DNA of 64,000 bases from Paenalcaligenes hominis_A (GCF_041359055.1 NZ_JBGJKZ010000003.1:434001-498000); one strand, 5' to 3'; shown: positions 25,339 to 35,700, numbered from the stretch's first letter. Notes: a model not told the origin generated them from the sequence alone. Made by a program: numbers and translations.

Positions 25339-27101
25339 CGTAATTTCACTCCAAAGCGTAATGCTATGGCTAAGCCTATAACAACTAAAACAATATTAAT
25401 AAAGGAAAGAGCAGCCACAATATCAATCGCACCGGTGGCCCATAATGACACCAGCATTGATCCAATGGTTTCTGTTCCTGGAGTTAACAAATACACCCCA
25501 GTGGAGTATTCGCGCTCAAAGATTAAGAACATCAAAAGCCACGAGCTAATTAGACCAAAGCGTGCTAAAGGAATGGTGATATGACGGGTGACCTGAGACG
25601 GTTTGGCACCCGCACTACGGGCGGCTTCTTCGAGCTCGGGGCCGACCTGGAGCAAGGTGGAGGAAATCAAGCGTAAACCATACGCCATCCACACCACGCT
25701 ATAGGCTAACCACACACTAAAAATAGTGCTGCGTAATGTACGGATTGGATCAATAAAAACCGCTTTAAGCGTATCTTTAAAGGGCAGAAATGACAGCCAG
25801 CCTTTGGTTAAAGCACCCTCTAACCACATCGGTACAAATAAAAATACCCATAGGAAAGCCAAGCCAGCTAATAAACCGGGGACGGCGCGCGGAACGAGCA
25901 CGCTGTAATCCAAAAACCGCGTCACGTTGTCTGGTTTGCGGTGCATAGCCAAACCAATAAAGGTGTAAGCAGCTACGGCCAATGCGCCCCCAAATACGCC
26001 AATTAACACAGAGTTTAAAATGGCACGCATTAAGTTGGTCTGTGAAAAAACCTGAGTAAATGCGTTGACAGACAACACATCAAACAGCGACACACCAAAA
26101 CCCCAGTTGGAAACAAAGGCGCGCAACACAATACCAGATAGGGGCAAAATAATAGCGAGGAAAAGCCAGATACCCACCACTAAGGCTGCGACCCAACGCC
26201 AACGACCCAGAGGCAAAACACGGGCTTGGGTGGCTTTGCCTTTAAGCGTGACAAAGCGGTTCGCATTGTGCATAAGACGACGCTGTAGCATGACGAGCGG
26301 AATGGTCATAGCAATTAATACCATGGCGACTGCTGCCATGAGGTGGTAGGAAGGGATGCCCAGCTTATTTGTTAGTTTGTATAAATAAGTGGCTAACACC
26401 AAGTTGCCTTCGGGGTCGCCAAGTACTAGCACCAAGCCAAACACTTCCAATCCAAGAAAAAAGAGCAAAACAGCAGCGTATAAGATGGCAGGGCGCACCA
26501 TAGGCAGACTGACTGTGCGCATCACTTGCCATGGGTTAGCGCCAGCTACACGGGCGGCTTCTTCTACATCGGAGCCCATACTGCGTAATGCAGCAGAAAT
26601 ATACAAATACGCATGAGGTACGTGGGTTAGCCCCGCAATAATCACAATACTGGTGAAAGAGTATACGTTCCATGGTACAGAGCCGATGAGCTCTTGGGTC
26701 CAAACCGAGAAAAAACCCACTGGGCCAGCGGCCACTATATAACCAAAGCCTAACACCATAGGCGAAACAAAAATGGGTACTAAAATCAGCGGTTCGAGCC
26801 AGCGCCGCCCGGGTAAATCGGTGCGGGTAATTAAAAACGCTAATACCCCCCCTAAGGGAATAGAAATAATGGCCAACCCAAATGCCATATAAAAGCCACT
26901 ACGCAGGGCTTTATAAAAATCGGGGTCGTCAAAAATAAACCGAAACGCATCCAAACCAAACGATTTGTTGGGTGCGAAAAAAGGTTGATCTAAAAAACTT
27001 TGATAAATAATGAGGCTAAGTGGCAAAAAAATAGCCAAAGCCGTCAGCAAAACCACCACAAAGCGTGGCATACGTTGCCAAGTGTGTTGCAGGGTGCGCA
27101 T
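25335..27101 (-). CDS. ABC transporter permease, two fused membrane domains (FbpB/AfuB-like)
   Basis: A 588-aa protein with about 12 membrane segments in two homologous halves, each with the EAA loop that contacts the ATPase: EEAARVAGANPWQVMRTVSL (180-199) and EEAARSAGAKPSQVTRHITI (491-510). Such fused permeases are usual for FbpB, PhnU/V-type and AfuB transporters. It lies between the solute-binding protein and ATPase genes on the same strand, giving a complete importer. The 73-nt gap to the binding-protein gene is common where that protein is made in excess. Confidence 0.9.
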   Translation of the reverse strand: MRTLQHTWQRMPRFVVVLLTALAIFLPLSLIIYQSFLDQPFFAPNKSFGLDAFRFIFDDPDFYKALRSGFYMAFGLAIISIPLGGVLAFLITRTDLPGRRWLEPLILVPIFVSPMVLGFGYIVAAGPVGFFSVWTQELIGSVPWNVYSFTSIVIIAGLTHVPHAYLYISAALRSMGSDVEEAARVAGANPWQVMRTVSLPMVRPAILYAAVLLFFLGLEVFGLVLVLGDPEGNLVLATYLYKLTNKLGIPSYHLMAAVAMVLIAMTIPLVMLQRRLMHNANRFVTLKGKATQARVLPLGRWRWVAALVVGIWLFLAIILPLSGIVLRAFVSNWGFGVSLFDVLSVNAFTQVFSQTNLMRAILNSVLIGVFGGALAVAAYTFIGLAMHRKPDNVTRFLDYSVLVPRAVPGLLAGLAFLWVFLFVPMWLEGALTKGWLSFLPFKDTLKAVFIDPIRTLRSTIFSVWLAYSVVWMAYGLRLISSTLLQVGPELEEAARSAGAKPSQVTRHITIPLARFGLISSWLLMFLIFEREYSTGVYLLTPGTETIGSMLVSLWATGAIDIVAALSFINIVLVVIGLAIALRFGVKLR

Positions 27102-27174
27102 GAAAAGCTCCTAAAGAAAACCAACCCAACACGGGGCTGGGATGGTTTCCGTTAATACGTAAAGCGTTAAGGGC

Positions 27175-28272
27175 TTATTTGTTTGCGGCAGCGCGCCAGT
27201 TTTTGATGAACTCGAGGCGCTCTTTGGGCTCGAGGAATTTGAGTAAGCTATCGCTAACGGGGATAGGGGTGATGGCTTTGCCGAGTTTTTTCTCCATGCC
27301 ATCCAAATCGTTGTCACCTTCGACATCAGCACGTATAGACGCCAAGTCAGACTGGTTGGCTAATACGTTTTGACCGGTGTTGGAAAGCATAAAGTCAAGA
27401 AACACGCGGGCGGCTTGGGGGTTGTGCGCACGCTCGCTAATAAATGCAATGCGTGACAGCACTAGCGTGTAGTCCTCGGGGTAGGCCACACCAATAGAAG
27501 TGTCGGTGCGAGCACGGGTTTCGGCATACGAGCCGAGAATGTTATAGCCGATTAAGTTTTCACCGGAAGACACGCGCTCCATCATGGTGCCAGTGGAAGA
27601 CTGCAACACCAAGTTGGCTGAGCCGACGCCTTTAATAAAATCTAAGTAATTTTTATTATGAATGCTGTCTTGTGCTGCCAGCATGTAGCCGACGGCAGAT
27701 TTTTCAATGTCGTAGGTAGTGACTTTGTTACGGAAACGATCCGTATCCTCAGAGACAAGCTTAGCTAGGCCCTCATGAGAAGTCGGTACCTCTTCCGCTT
27801 TGATTAAGCGTGTATTGTAAATAAAAGCAGTGGGCTCAAAGGTGGTGCCATAAGCGCGACTATTCCATGAGGCCCAGTCTGGCAAGGACGGCGTTTCAGG
27901 CGAGGTGTATTCGGCCGAGTATTGGGTAGCCAACTGCATGGCCGAGTCCATGGCCGAGCTCCATACAATATCTGCACTGTTCGCACCCGAGGCTTGCTCA
28001 CTGATAAAGCGGTTGTACAGTTCGGTGCTGTTCATATCGTGGTATTCCACCTTGATGCTTGGGTACTGCTGCTCAAAAGCTTTGAGCAGTGGGTCCGCCG
28101 CTTTGGTATCGGTAGTGGAATACACAATCACTTTGCCTTGCTTTTCCGCGGCAGCGGTGAGCTCTTTGTAACTTTCTGGGTAAGAGTCGGGAGTGACTGC
28201 TAAAGCGGTGGAAGCAGCAAATACACTGGCTACAGCCAAGCTTAATGAGCTAAAAGTTAGCACGTTTTTCAT
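27175..28272 (-). CDS. Periplasmic solute-binding protein (FbpA/AfuA-like)
   Basis: A 365-aa family-1 binding protein. The signal peptide ends at ALA-VT (about 25). Strands VIVYSTTDTKAADPLLKAFE and KVEYHDMNSTELYNRF, then SADIVWSSAMD, FEPTAFIYNTRLI, TYDIEKSAVGYMLA, GYNILGSYAETRA and LVLSRIAFISERAHNPQAAR show the FbpA-like fold. Many members are called iron(III) binders, but AfuA-type relatives bind hexose phosphates, and a two-component neighbour plus a Pho box suggest an organophosphate or phosphonate here. It is clearly related to the C-terminal domain of the kinase encoded upstream. Confidence 0.88.
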   Translation of the reverse strand: MKNVLTFSSLSLAVASVFAASTALAVTPDSYPESYKELTAAAEKQGKVIVYSTTDTKAADPLLKAFEQQYPSIKVEYHDMNSTELYNRFISEQASGANSADIVWSSAMDSAMQLATQYSAEYTSPETPSLPDWASWNSRAYGTTFEPTAFIYNTRLIKAEEVPTSHEGLAKLVSEDTDRFRNKVTTYDIEKSAVGYMLAAQDSIHNKNYLDFIKGVGSANLVLQSSTGTMMERVSSGENLIGYNILGSYAETRARTDTSIGVAYPEDYTLVLSRIAFISERAHNPQAARVFLDFMLSNTGQNVLANQSDLASIRADVEGDNDLDGMEKKLGKAITPIPVSDSLLKFLEPKERLEFIKNWRAAANK

Positions 28273-28333
28273 TTATGTCTCCAATAGTTATTATGGTAAT
28301 TGTTACTACTCTTTCCTATTATCTATTGGCTTG

Positions 28334-28351
28334 CTGTCATCAACCTGTCAT
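28334..28351 (+). promoter_or_regulatory. Canonical two-repeat Pho box inside the ABC operon
   Basis: CTGTCAT-CAAC-CTGTCAT: two perfect copies of the PhoB half-site with 11-bp period. It lies 62 bp upstream of the binding-protein start and 7 nt beyond the kinase stop. The repeats run on the plus strand, opposite to the direction of the genes, which is not the usual orientation; whether it drives the transporter genes is therefore uncertain. Confidence 0.65.
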
Positions 28352-28358
28352 AACGGAC

Positions 28359-30821
28359 TCAAGGCGGTGTATCCGTAATCAGGCGAATCCAGTTTTGTAT
28401 AAATCGTTTTTTGCGGGTGCGGTCTAAGCCTGCTAATAGGCTAGGGGCAATGCGAATCGGCTGAATGGGTGCAATCAGCGACTCGTACAAATGTTTTTCG
28501 GGCCAGCTGTTATCACGGTTTTTAATCAGCGAGCCCAGTTGGGCTTGTTGCGCTATATGCTGCTGACCGGCATCAGAGAGCAGGTAGTCAATGAACAAGC
28601 CTGCATACTGGGGCTGAGTGCTGTTTTTATGAATAAACGCCGTGCGTGAAAAAACCAGCACATAATCATCGGGGATCACCACCTCAATGGCTGCGCCGGC
28701 TTGTTGTCTGGCTAAAGCATACGAACCAAGCACGTTATAACCTGCATACAGCTCACCGGACTCAATTCCATCCAAAATACCGGCTGTGCTGGTGTAGAGC
28801 TTGGCCCCCACTCGTCCTAATGCATTGGTCATGCCCCAAAAATTAGAAGACAAACGCTCATCAAACACGGCTAGTAAATAGCCCAGCCCACTGTGCTCAA
28901 TGTCGTAAGTGCCAATACGATCCCGCCAAAATAAAGGATGGTCTTCGATATGCTGTAAAAATTCAGTGCGTGTTTTGGCTTTGTAGTGATCAGGCAGTTG
29001 TGTGTGATACACCAACACAATGGGCTCTAGCGTAAAGCCAAAAATCTTATTACGCCATTTGGCCCATTCGGGTAAGGCGGTGGTGTGCTCTGAATGATAC
29101 GCTTGGGCATAGCCATCGTTAACAAGTCGTACTTGTAAATCTGTTGCAGAGCTGATGATTAAATCGATGTCGACCAATTGCTGAGTGCTGACTTGATGAT
29201 AAAGTTCTTGGGTGTCAATTTCAGTGTAATGAATGGCAAGGTGTGGGTGTAGCTCAATAAAAGCCTGTGCCAGTGAACTAAAAATATCGGTATCCGTGGG
29301 GCCAGCAATACGTAACGACGTAGTGGCACTGTCAAGAGCGTAACGATGAGTTTTTGCAGCACTGTCATGAGCAGGTAGCAACAACCCAAATACCAATGCA
29401 AACCCAAGCAAGGCCGTGCGTAATTTGACCGACACAGGGGTAGAGGCAACTGCTGCAGGCAGCTGCACGCGCACAGTTAGCCCACTGCCACTGCGGCGAT
29501 CGCGCAAATGCAACGTGCCTTGGTGGTGTGCGATCACTTGGGCAGCGATGCTCATGCCTAGGCCAGACCCAATGGTATTTGCACTGCTCTCACCACGAAA
29601 AAAACGGGTAGTAACACGTAATTTTTCCTCAGGGGTTAGACCAGGGCCGCGATCTTGAATGTCAATAATGACCTGCTTTTCATAATTGACGTATACCCAA
29701 ATTTCTACGGCTGCAGCGCTATAAAGCAGGGCGTTTTCAATCAGATTGCGCAGCATTTCACGTAACGCAATTTGATCTCCAGCAAGTTGTAAGCGCTGAG
29801 CAGGGGGTGTAATGTGAATACGTAAGCGCGACTTTTGTTCTTCAAGCAAGCGTTGACATGAATCACGAATTAAATCGGGTACCCGAATGCGTTGATGCTC
29901 GGTGGTGTCTTGACGATGGGTAATGGTGGCATGCATTAAAAGCTGGTGCACCAGTTGGCTTAGGTCTTGGCTATGGCGATGAATAGCGTGCAGGCTCAGG
30001 TCGCGTTGAATGGGATCGCTTTCCTCCAGAGCATCTTCAGTTTGCGCTTGTAACAAAGCCAATGGAGTGCGGATTTGATGGGCGGCCTCGGCCACAAAGT
30101 GTTGTTGGGTGGTTAGTGCTTTGCTTAGACGTTGAATAAAATTGTTTAACGTGCTGATCAAACCATGGATTTCAATGGGGGCGGGGGTGGTGATGGGCTC
30201 AAGGTTAGTGGGAGAACGGGCCTCAATAGCGCGTTCTATTTGTGCTAAAGGGCTTAACACATAACGAATACTAAATAAAATTAATAAAAAGGTGAAACCC
30301 ACTAATAAAAACAAAGGGTGTAGACCTTGCAAAAACAGTTGCGCGCTTAGGGCGTCACGAGTGGAAAGGGTTTCTGCCACGTAAATGGTGGTCCACCCCG
30401 AGCTAGCCGCCGAGCCCGTGGTGAATCGTCCCACTCGCACCACCCGTACTTGGGTATCTTTATAGGGCATGGTGGTAAAGGTGGGCGTGGTGCTTTGTAC
30501 CAAAGGCAGAGCAAAGGCTAAATCTTCATAACCTGCAATCACTTGATTTTGATGCCGTACTGCAAAAAATAACCGCTCGGTTTGTGGCAACAACGCCATG
30601 GCAGCAAAAGGTAGCTCGACCTGTAGCTCGCCAGCGTCTTGTTGAATGGCATTGGCAATGGTCAATGCGGACGCACTAAGCAATTGGTCATAAGTACGCT
30701 GAGCCGCCTGAGTGGATTGTTGATATGTCACCCAGCTGAAGGCCATAGCGCACAGCAACAATAAGAACAGCGCTGCGCCTAAAATATTTTTTTTAATCGA
30801 TAGGTGGGTACGTGGTGTCAT
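28359..30821 (-). CDS. Sensor histidine kinase fused to a C-terminal FbpA-like solute-binding domain
   Basis: An 820-aa protein with two parts. Residues 1-455 are an orthodox sensor kinase: membrane segment 12-33, periplasmic domain 34-165, membrane segment 168-188, HAMP-like region, HisKA with H248 in AEAAHQIRTPLALL, N-box RNLIENAL (358-365), G1 DRGPGL (390-395), G2 GSGLGM (418-423). Residues 467-489 form a new hydrophobic signal-like segment (LLGFALVFGLLLPAHDSAAK). Residues 490-820 match the binding protein encoded just downstream: GTYDIEHSGLGYLLA, GYNVLGSYALARQQ, LVFSRTAFIHKN. The binding domain should thus lie in the periplasm, giving a three-segment topology. Its start overlaps the response regulator stop by 4 nt. 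Confidence 0.85.
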   Translation of the reverse strand: MTPRTHLSIKKNILGAALFLLLLCAMAFSWVTYQQSTQAAQRTYDQLLSASALTIANAIQQDAGELQVELPFAAMALLPQTERLFFAVRHQNQVIAGYEDLAFALPLVQSTTPTFTTMPYKDTQVRVVRVGRFTTGSAASSGWTTIYVAETLSTRDALSAQLFLQGLHPLFLLVGFTFLLILFSIRYVLSPLAQIERAIEARSPTNLEPITTPAPIEIHGLISTLNNFIQRLSKALTTQQHFVAEAAHQIRTPLALLQAQTEDALEESDPIQRDLSLHAIHRHSQDLSQLVHQLLMHATITHRQDTTEHQRIRVPDLIRDSCQRLLEEQKSRLRIHITPPAQRLQLAGDQIALREMLRNLIENALLYSAAAVEIWVYVNYEKQVIIDIQDRGPGLTPEEKLRVTTRFFRGESSANTIGSGLGMSIAAQVIAHHQGTLHLRDRRSGSGLTVRVQLPAAVASTPVSVKLRTALLGFALVFGLLLPAHDSAAKTHRYALDSATTSLRIAGPTDTDIFSSLAQAFIELHPHLAIHYTEIDTQELYHQVSTQQLVDIDLIISSATDLQVRLVNDGYAQAYHSEHTTALPEWAKWRNKIFGFTLEPIVLVYHTQLPDHYKAKTRTEFLQHIEDHPLFWRDRIGTYDIEHSGLGYLLAVFDERLSSNFWGMTNALGRVGAKLYTSTAGILDGIESGELYAGYNVLGSYALARQQAGAAIEVVIPDDYVLVFSRTAFIHKNSTQPQYAGLFIDYLLSDAGQQHIAQQAQLGSLIKNRDNSWPEKHLYESLIAPIQPIRIAPSLLAGLDRTRKKRFIQNWIRLITDTPP

Positions 30822-31492
30822 AGTGATGCACTAAAGCTGGCGCTATACCCAACCCCACGAATGGTATGAATTTCCAGCTGTAATGGTTGCAGTTTGCGGC
30901 GCAGTCGTGAGATGTGAAGCTCGACAGCGTTAGAAGAGGCTTCTTCATCAAAGTTAAAAAGCTGCATCACTAAACGCTCTTTGGATACGGAGTGATCCAG
31001 ACGGCTGAGTAATAGTTCTAGCAAACAAAATTCGCGAATGCCAAAATCCACACTGTGCTCGTCCCAGCTAAGACGACGACTTTTGCTGTCTACTTGCAAA
31101 GCGCCCACCATATAGGTGTTAGAGGCTTGGCCTAATGGACGCCGATGTAGTGCCCGAATGCGGGCCTCTAGTTCCCGCAAGTCAAAGGGTTTGACCAAGT
31201 AATCGTCGGCCCCCAAGTCGAGCATACTCACTTTGTCTTCGATCTCAGTACGTGCCGTCATAACGAGCACTGGCGTAGTAATATGTTGTTGGCGTAGTGA
31301 CTCGAGAATGGCAAAGCCGTCGTGCTCGGGCAGCATAATATCAAGCAATAGCACATCCCATGAACCATGCTCAATGTATTGCAATGCCGCGCTGCCAGTA
31401 GTGACCCATTCCACCACATGCCCAGCGCGCAGCAAGCGGCGCTGGATAACAGCTCCTAGCTCTGGGTGGTCTTCAATTAATAATATACGCAT
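30818..31492 (-). CDS. OmpR/PhoB-family response regulator
   Basis: A 224-aa regulator: receiver domain with E7/D8, phospho-acceptor D51 (LLLDIMLPEHDG) and K101 (LVKPF), then a winged-helix DNA-binding domain with EFCLLELLLSRLDHSVSKER and SSNAVELHISRLRRKL. It resembles the QseB/TctD group. It is the first gene of the leftward operon; its stop overlaps the kinase start, so the two are a co-translated pair, and it probably controls the transporter genes behind it. Confidence 0.9.
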   Translation of the reverse strand: MRILLIEDHPELGAVIQRRLLRAGHVVEWVTTGSAALQYIEHGSWDVLLLDIMLPEHDGFAILESLRQQHITTPVLVMTARTEIEDKVSMLDLGADDYLVKPFDLRELEARIRALHRRPLGQASNTYMVGALQVDSKSRRLSWDEHSVDFGIREFCLLELLLSRLDHSVSKERLVMQLFNFDEEASSNAVELHISRLRRKLQPLQLEIHTIRGVGYSASFSASL

Positions 31493-31526
31493 GCTTACCT
31501 TTAGTAGTGGATTATGATTTTATGGG

Positions 31527-31565
31527 GCTAACGCAACGAGGGCACTAGGGGTAATCCTCGTTAGC
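31527..31565. promoter_or_regulatory. Overlapping inverted repeats between divergent regulators
   Basis: GCTAACG (31527-31533) pairs with CGTTAGC (31559-31565), and AACGAGG (31535-31541) with CCTCGTT (31556-31562). These interleaved 7-bp dyads fill the 107-bp gap between the response regulator and LysR genes, a likely operator for one or both. Confidence 0.45.
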
Positions 31566-31599
31566 GCTCTGAAAAAACGCCCACTTTTAAGGAGTCACA

Positions 31600-32535
31600 G
31601 TGAATTTACGGTTTTTAGAAACCTTTGTTTGGGTAGCCCGCTTGGGCAGTTTTAGGGCTACCGCCAGCAAGTTGCATTTAACACAAGCCGCTGTTTCAGG
31701 GCGTATGAGCGCATTAGAAACAGACTTGCAGACCAAGCTCTTTGTGCGTCAAGGGCGTCAAATGCGGTTAAGTGGTGCCGGCAAAACCTTGTTGCATCAT
31801 GCTGAAGTGCTATTAAAAGCCGAGCAAGCGTTGCGTTTGGATTTATCTGCCCCCGCCGAGCTACGGGGCCGTGTGCGCGTGGGTGTGATGGAAACCATTG
31901 TGTACACATGGTTTGGCGAGTTTTTAGCACAGTTACAAGCGCACCACCCCAACGTTGAGCTGGAAATTACCGTAGAGTCTAGTCGGCGACTTCATGGTTT
32001 GCTTAAAAGTGGTTTGATTGATGTGGCGTTACAAACGCACCCTGTCATTGATAAAAACATCCGCAACGCCCCTTTGGGCAAATACCAAATGCGTTGGTTA
32101 GTGGCGCACGATGCGGTTAGCTTACCCACAACACTTGCTCAAGTTATTCAAGACTGGAGCCTAGTGACCTTTCCACGGTATTCACAGCCTCATTTGCAAT
32201 TATTAGAGTTGTTAGAGCAGCATGGCTTAAATGAGCCTTCCCGCATTCACTTTGCCTCATCCATAGAAGCCGCTTTACAGTTGCTACGCACGGGACAGTG
32301 CATAGGGCTTATGCCGGCCACGTTATTGCTCTCCGAGGCGCGTCGCTCTCAATTTAAAGCAGTACGTCAGTTACCTGTGCTTGAGGCCATGCACCTCGTT
32401 GTTAGCTGGCGTCCCGAGCCTGTCTATGCCACGATTTCTACTGTGATTGACCTGAGTTTGAAAGTGATGGACCAGTACGCCCAGAATCATTCTGATATTG
32501 TTACAGCCAGTGATGGACTCGTGTTTGTAGGCTAA
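31600..32535 (+). CDS. LysR-type regulator, probable activator of the hydantoinase/TRAP operon
   Basis: A 311-aa LysR protein with GTG start behind AAGGAGTCACA. The helix-turn-helix is in RFLETFVWVARLGSFRATAS and KLHLTQAAVSGRMSALETDL; the effector domain starts near residue 90 (LRGRVRVGVMETIVYTWFGE). It lies 170 bp upstream of, and in the same direction as, the hyuA-hyuB gene and its TRAP genes, and diverges from the two-component operon. Control of the hydantoinase operon is inferred from position. Confidence 0.86.
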   Translation: MNLRFLETFVWVARLGSFRATASKLHLTQAAVSGRMSALETDLQTKLFVRQGRQMRLSGAGKTLLHHAEVLLKAEQALRLDLSAPAELRGRVRVGVMETIVYTWFGEFLAQLQAHHPNVELEITVESSRRLHGLLKSGLIDVALQTHPVIDKNIRNAPLGKYQMRWLVAHDAVSLPTTLAQVIQDWSLVTFPRYSQPHLQLLELLEQHGLNEPSRIHFASSIEAALQLLRTGQCIGLMPATLLLSEARRSQFKAVRQLPVLEAMHLVVSWRPEPVYATISTVIDLSLKVMDQYAQNHSDIVTASDGLVFVG

Positions 32536-32600
32536 TTGGGGTTTATCCTCAGCATGGCGTTGACCCGCTCCGTACAGGCACTGTTAATGCTTGCCTTGTC

Positions 32601-32625
32601 AATTGATAGATTTTTGTTATCAATT
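32601..32625. promoter_or_regulatory. Candidate LysR operator upstream of hyuAB
   Basis: AATTGATA (32601-32608) and TATCAATT (32618-32625) are perfect 8-bp arms over a 9-bp spacer and contain the T-N11-A pattern typical of LysR sites. The dyad lies 80-105 bp upstream of the hyuAB start. Confidence 0.5.
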
Positions 32626-32705
32626 AAACCAGTAATTAGTTGCTTGATGTCTGTGTGTTAGCTGCGCACACTAGAGTACGGTTTTAGGTTTTTATAGGGT
32701 TCATC

Positions 32706-35700
32706 ATGCAGCGCTCTACAGATAGCACACACACAACAACACCACAGTGGCAGTTTTGGGTTGACCGAGGCGGTACCTTTACCGACATTGTCGCCAAAAG
32801 CCCAGACGGGGGCTTAGTCACACACAAACTGTTATCTGATAACCCCGAGCAGTATGCCGATGCGGCCTTAGCCGGAATTCGCCATTTGTTAGGCATTGCC
32901 GCAGATCAACCCATTCCCACCGAACGTATCGCTGCTGTCAAAATGGGTACCACGGTCGCCACCAATGCGCTGTTAGAGCGTAAAGGGGATGACACCGTGT
33001 TGCTGATTACCGCAGGTTTTAAAGATGCGCTGCAAATTGGTTACCAAGCCCGTCCTCAATTATTTAATCGTCATATAGTTAAACCCGAATTGCTATATGG
33101 TCGAGTCGAGGAGGTACACGAGCGCGTTTTAGCCGATGGTACGGTGGAAAAAGCCCTAGACCCCGATCAAGTCAAACACCAGTTACAAAGTGCTTATAAC
33201 GCTGGCTATAGAGCCTTAGCTATTGTGCTGATGCATTCGTACCGCTATCACGAACACGAGTTACAAGTAGCGCAGTGGGCTAAAGAAATAGGCTTTGAAC
33301 AGATTTCCGTATCCCACCAAGTCAGTGCCTTAATGAAGCTTATTGGTCGTGGCGATACCACCGTTGTGGATGCTTACTTATCACCAGTACTACGCCGCTA
33401 TGTTAATCGCGTCGCCAGCGAGCTAGACCAAGTGCGTCTCATGTTTATGCAATCCAATGGGGGCTTAACCGCTGCCGAGCATTTTCAGGGAAAAGACGCT
33501 ATTTTATCAGGCCCTGCCGGGGGCATCGTTGGTATGGCACGTATTGCTGCCGCAGTGGGGTCAGATCAGCTCATTGGTTTTGATATGGGGGGCACCTCAA
33601 CCGATGTATCGCATTATGGCGGTCATTTTGAGCGTGTCTTTGAAACGGTAGTGGCTGGTGTACGTTTGCGTGCGCCTATGATGAATATTCATACGGTGGC
33701 CGCCGGGGGCGGATCTATAGTGCATTTTGATGGTCATCGCATGCGTGTAGGTCCCCATTCGGCTGGCGCTTATCCAGGCCCAGTGGCGTATCGCAACGGT
33801 GGCCCATTAACGGTTACCGATTGCAATGTCATGCTAGGCAAGCTGCAACCGCAATTTTTCCCTGCTATTTTTGGCCCACAGGCCGATCAGCCCTTAGATG
33901 TAGAGTTAGTACAGCGCAAGTTTAAGGCCATGGCTGCGGAAATCGCCGCGCAAACAGGGGTTGAATCCAGCCCAGAGCAAATTGCCGAAGGTTTCATCCA
34001 AATTGCGGTAGCCAATATGGCAAACGCCGTGAAGAAAATCTCCATTGAACGTGGCTACGATGTGAGCCAATACACCCTTGTTTCCTTTGGCGGCGCAGGG
34101 GGCCAGCATGCGTGTTTGGTCGCCGACGCTTTAGGTATGAGTCGTGTGTTAATTCACCCTTTTGCAGGGGTATTATCGGCATACGGCATGGGGTTGGCAG
34201 ATATTACCGCTATGCGTGAAATCAGCATGGAAGTGGAACTGAAAGCAGAAAACCTCCGTGCGTGTGAAGAACGCTTGGCCGAACTCACAGAGCAGGCGGC
34301 TGCCGAAGTTGTCGCGCAAGGCGTAGACCCCACTCAGTTACAGGTATTGCCCCGTTTACTGGTGCGTTACGACGGTACTGATTCTGCTTTGGTGGTGGAT
34401 TTTGCTTCTATCGAGGCCATGCAAGCCCAGTTTAATGAAGGCTACTTACAGCGTTATAGTTTTTTAATGCGCGATAAAAAACTGATTGTAGAAGCTGCAT
34501 CAGTGGAAGTGATAGGGCAAAGTGGCGAGGAGCTCGCACGCTCTGCTGCGGATTTAGAGCCTGTGGTGGTGGATACGCCAATTGCTACAGTAGACATGTT
34601 TAGCCATGATGCGGCCCAAAAAACTCCTGTCTACAATCGTGATACATTAATCGCCGGTAGCCGCGTGCTTGGGCCTGCGATTGTATTTGATCAAAACGGT
34701 ACCACCATTATTGAGCCCGAGTGGCAGCTAGATGTACTAAGCGCAGGGGAAATGCTTTTAAGTCGCGTCAAGCCCAAAGCCAAACAGGTGGCTATTGGTA
34801 CAGACGTAGATCCCGTCATGCTAGAGATTTTTAATAATCTGTTCATGTCTATTGCCGAGCAAATGGGGGCAACACTAGCCAATACGGCGTTCTCGGTCAA
34901 CATTAAAGAACGCTTAGACTTTTCCTGCGCGCTCTTTGATGCCCAAGGTAACTTAATTGCTAATGCGCCCCATATGCCAGTGCATTTAGGCTCGATGGGT
35001 GAAAGTATTAAGGCCGTTATTCAAAAAAATGCAGGCCAAATGCGCCCAGGCGATACCTACGTGCTCAATGACCCCTATAACGGTGGCACGCATTTACCCG
35101 ATATTACGGTAGTGACCCCTATTTTTAACGATGCCCAAACAGAGATACTATTCTTTGTGGCATCGCGGGGGCACCATGCTGATGTGGGTGGGTTAACACC
35201 CGGTTCCATGCCTCCCGATAGCAAGACGGTAATGGACGAAGGGGTACTTATTGATAACTTTAAATTGGTGGAAAAGGGCGAAATGCGTGCCGAAGCCCTT
35301 AGCGAATTATTGCAAAGTGGTCCGTACCCCGCACGTAATATCAGCCAAAATCTGGCCGACTTACGCGCTCAGATTGCAGCAAATGAAAAAGGCGCTCAGG
35401 AATTACACCGCATGGTGCAAACTTTTGGCCTAGATGTGGTGCAAGCATATATGCAACACGTACAAAACAATGCCGAGGAATCGGTACGTCGTGTAATTGA
35501 TGTGCTTCAAGACGGTCATTTCCGTTACGAGCTAGACAACGGGGCACACATCGAAGTAGCGGTTCGGGTCAACAAAGCACAGCGCGGCGCTACCGTTGAC
35601 TTTACCGGCACCTCGGCCCAGCTTGATAGCAACTTTAATGCACCTAAAGCCGTGTGCTTAGCCGCTGTACTGTATGTGTTCCGTACCTTGGTTAATGATG

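Noticed and set aside
28273..28358. Fur box before the FbpA-like gene
   Set aside because: No acceptable match to the 19-bp Fur consensus; the Pho box is the only clear motif in the gap.
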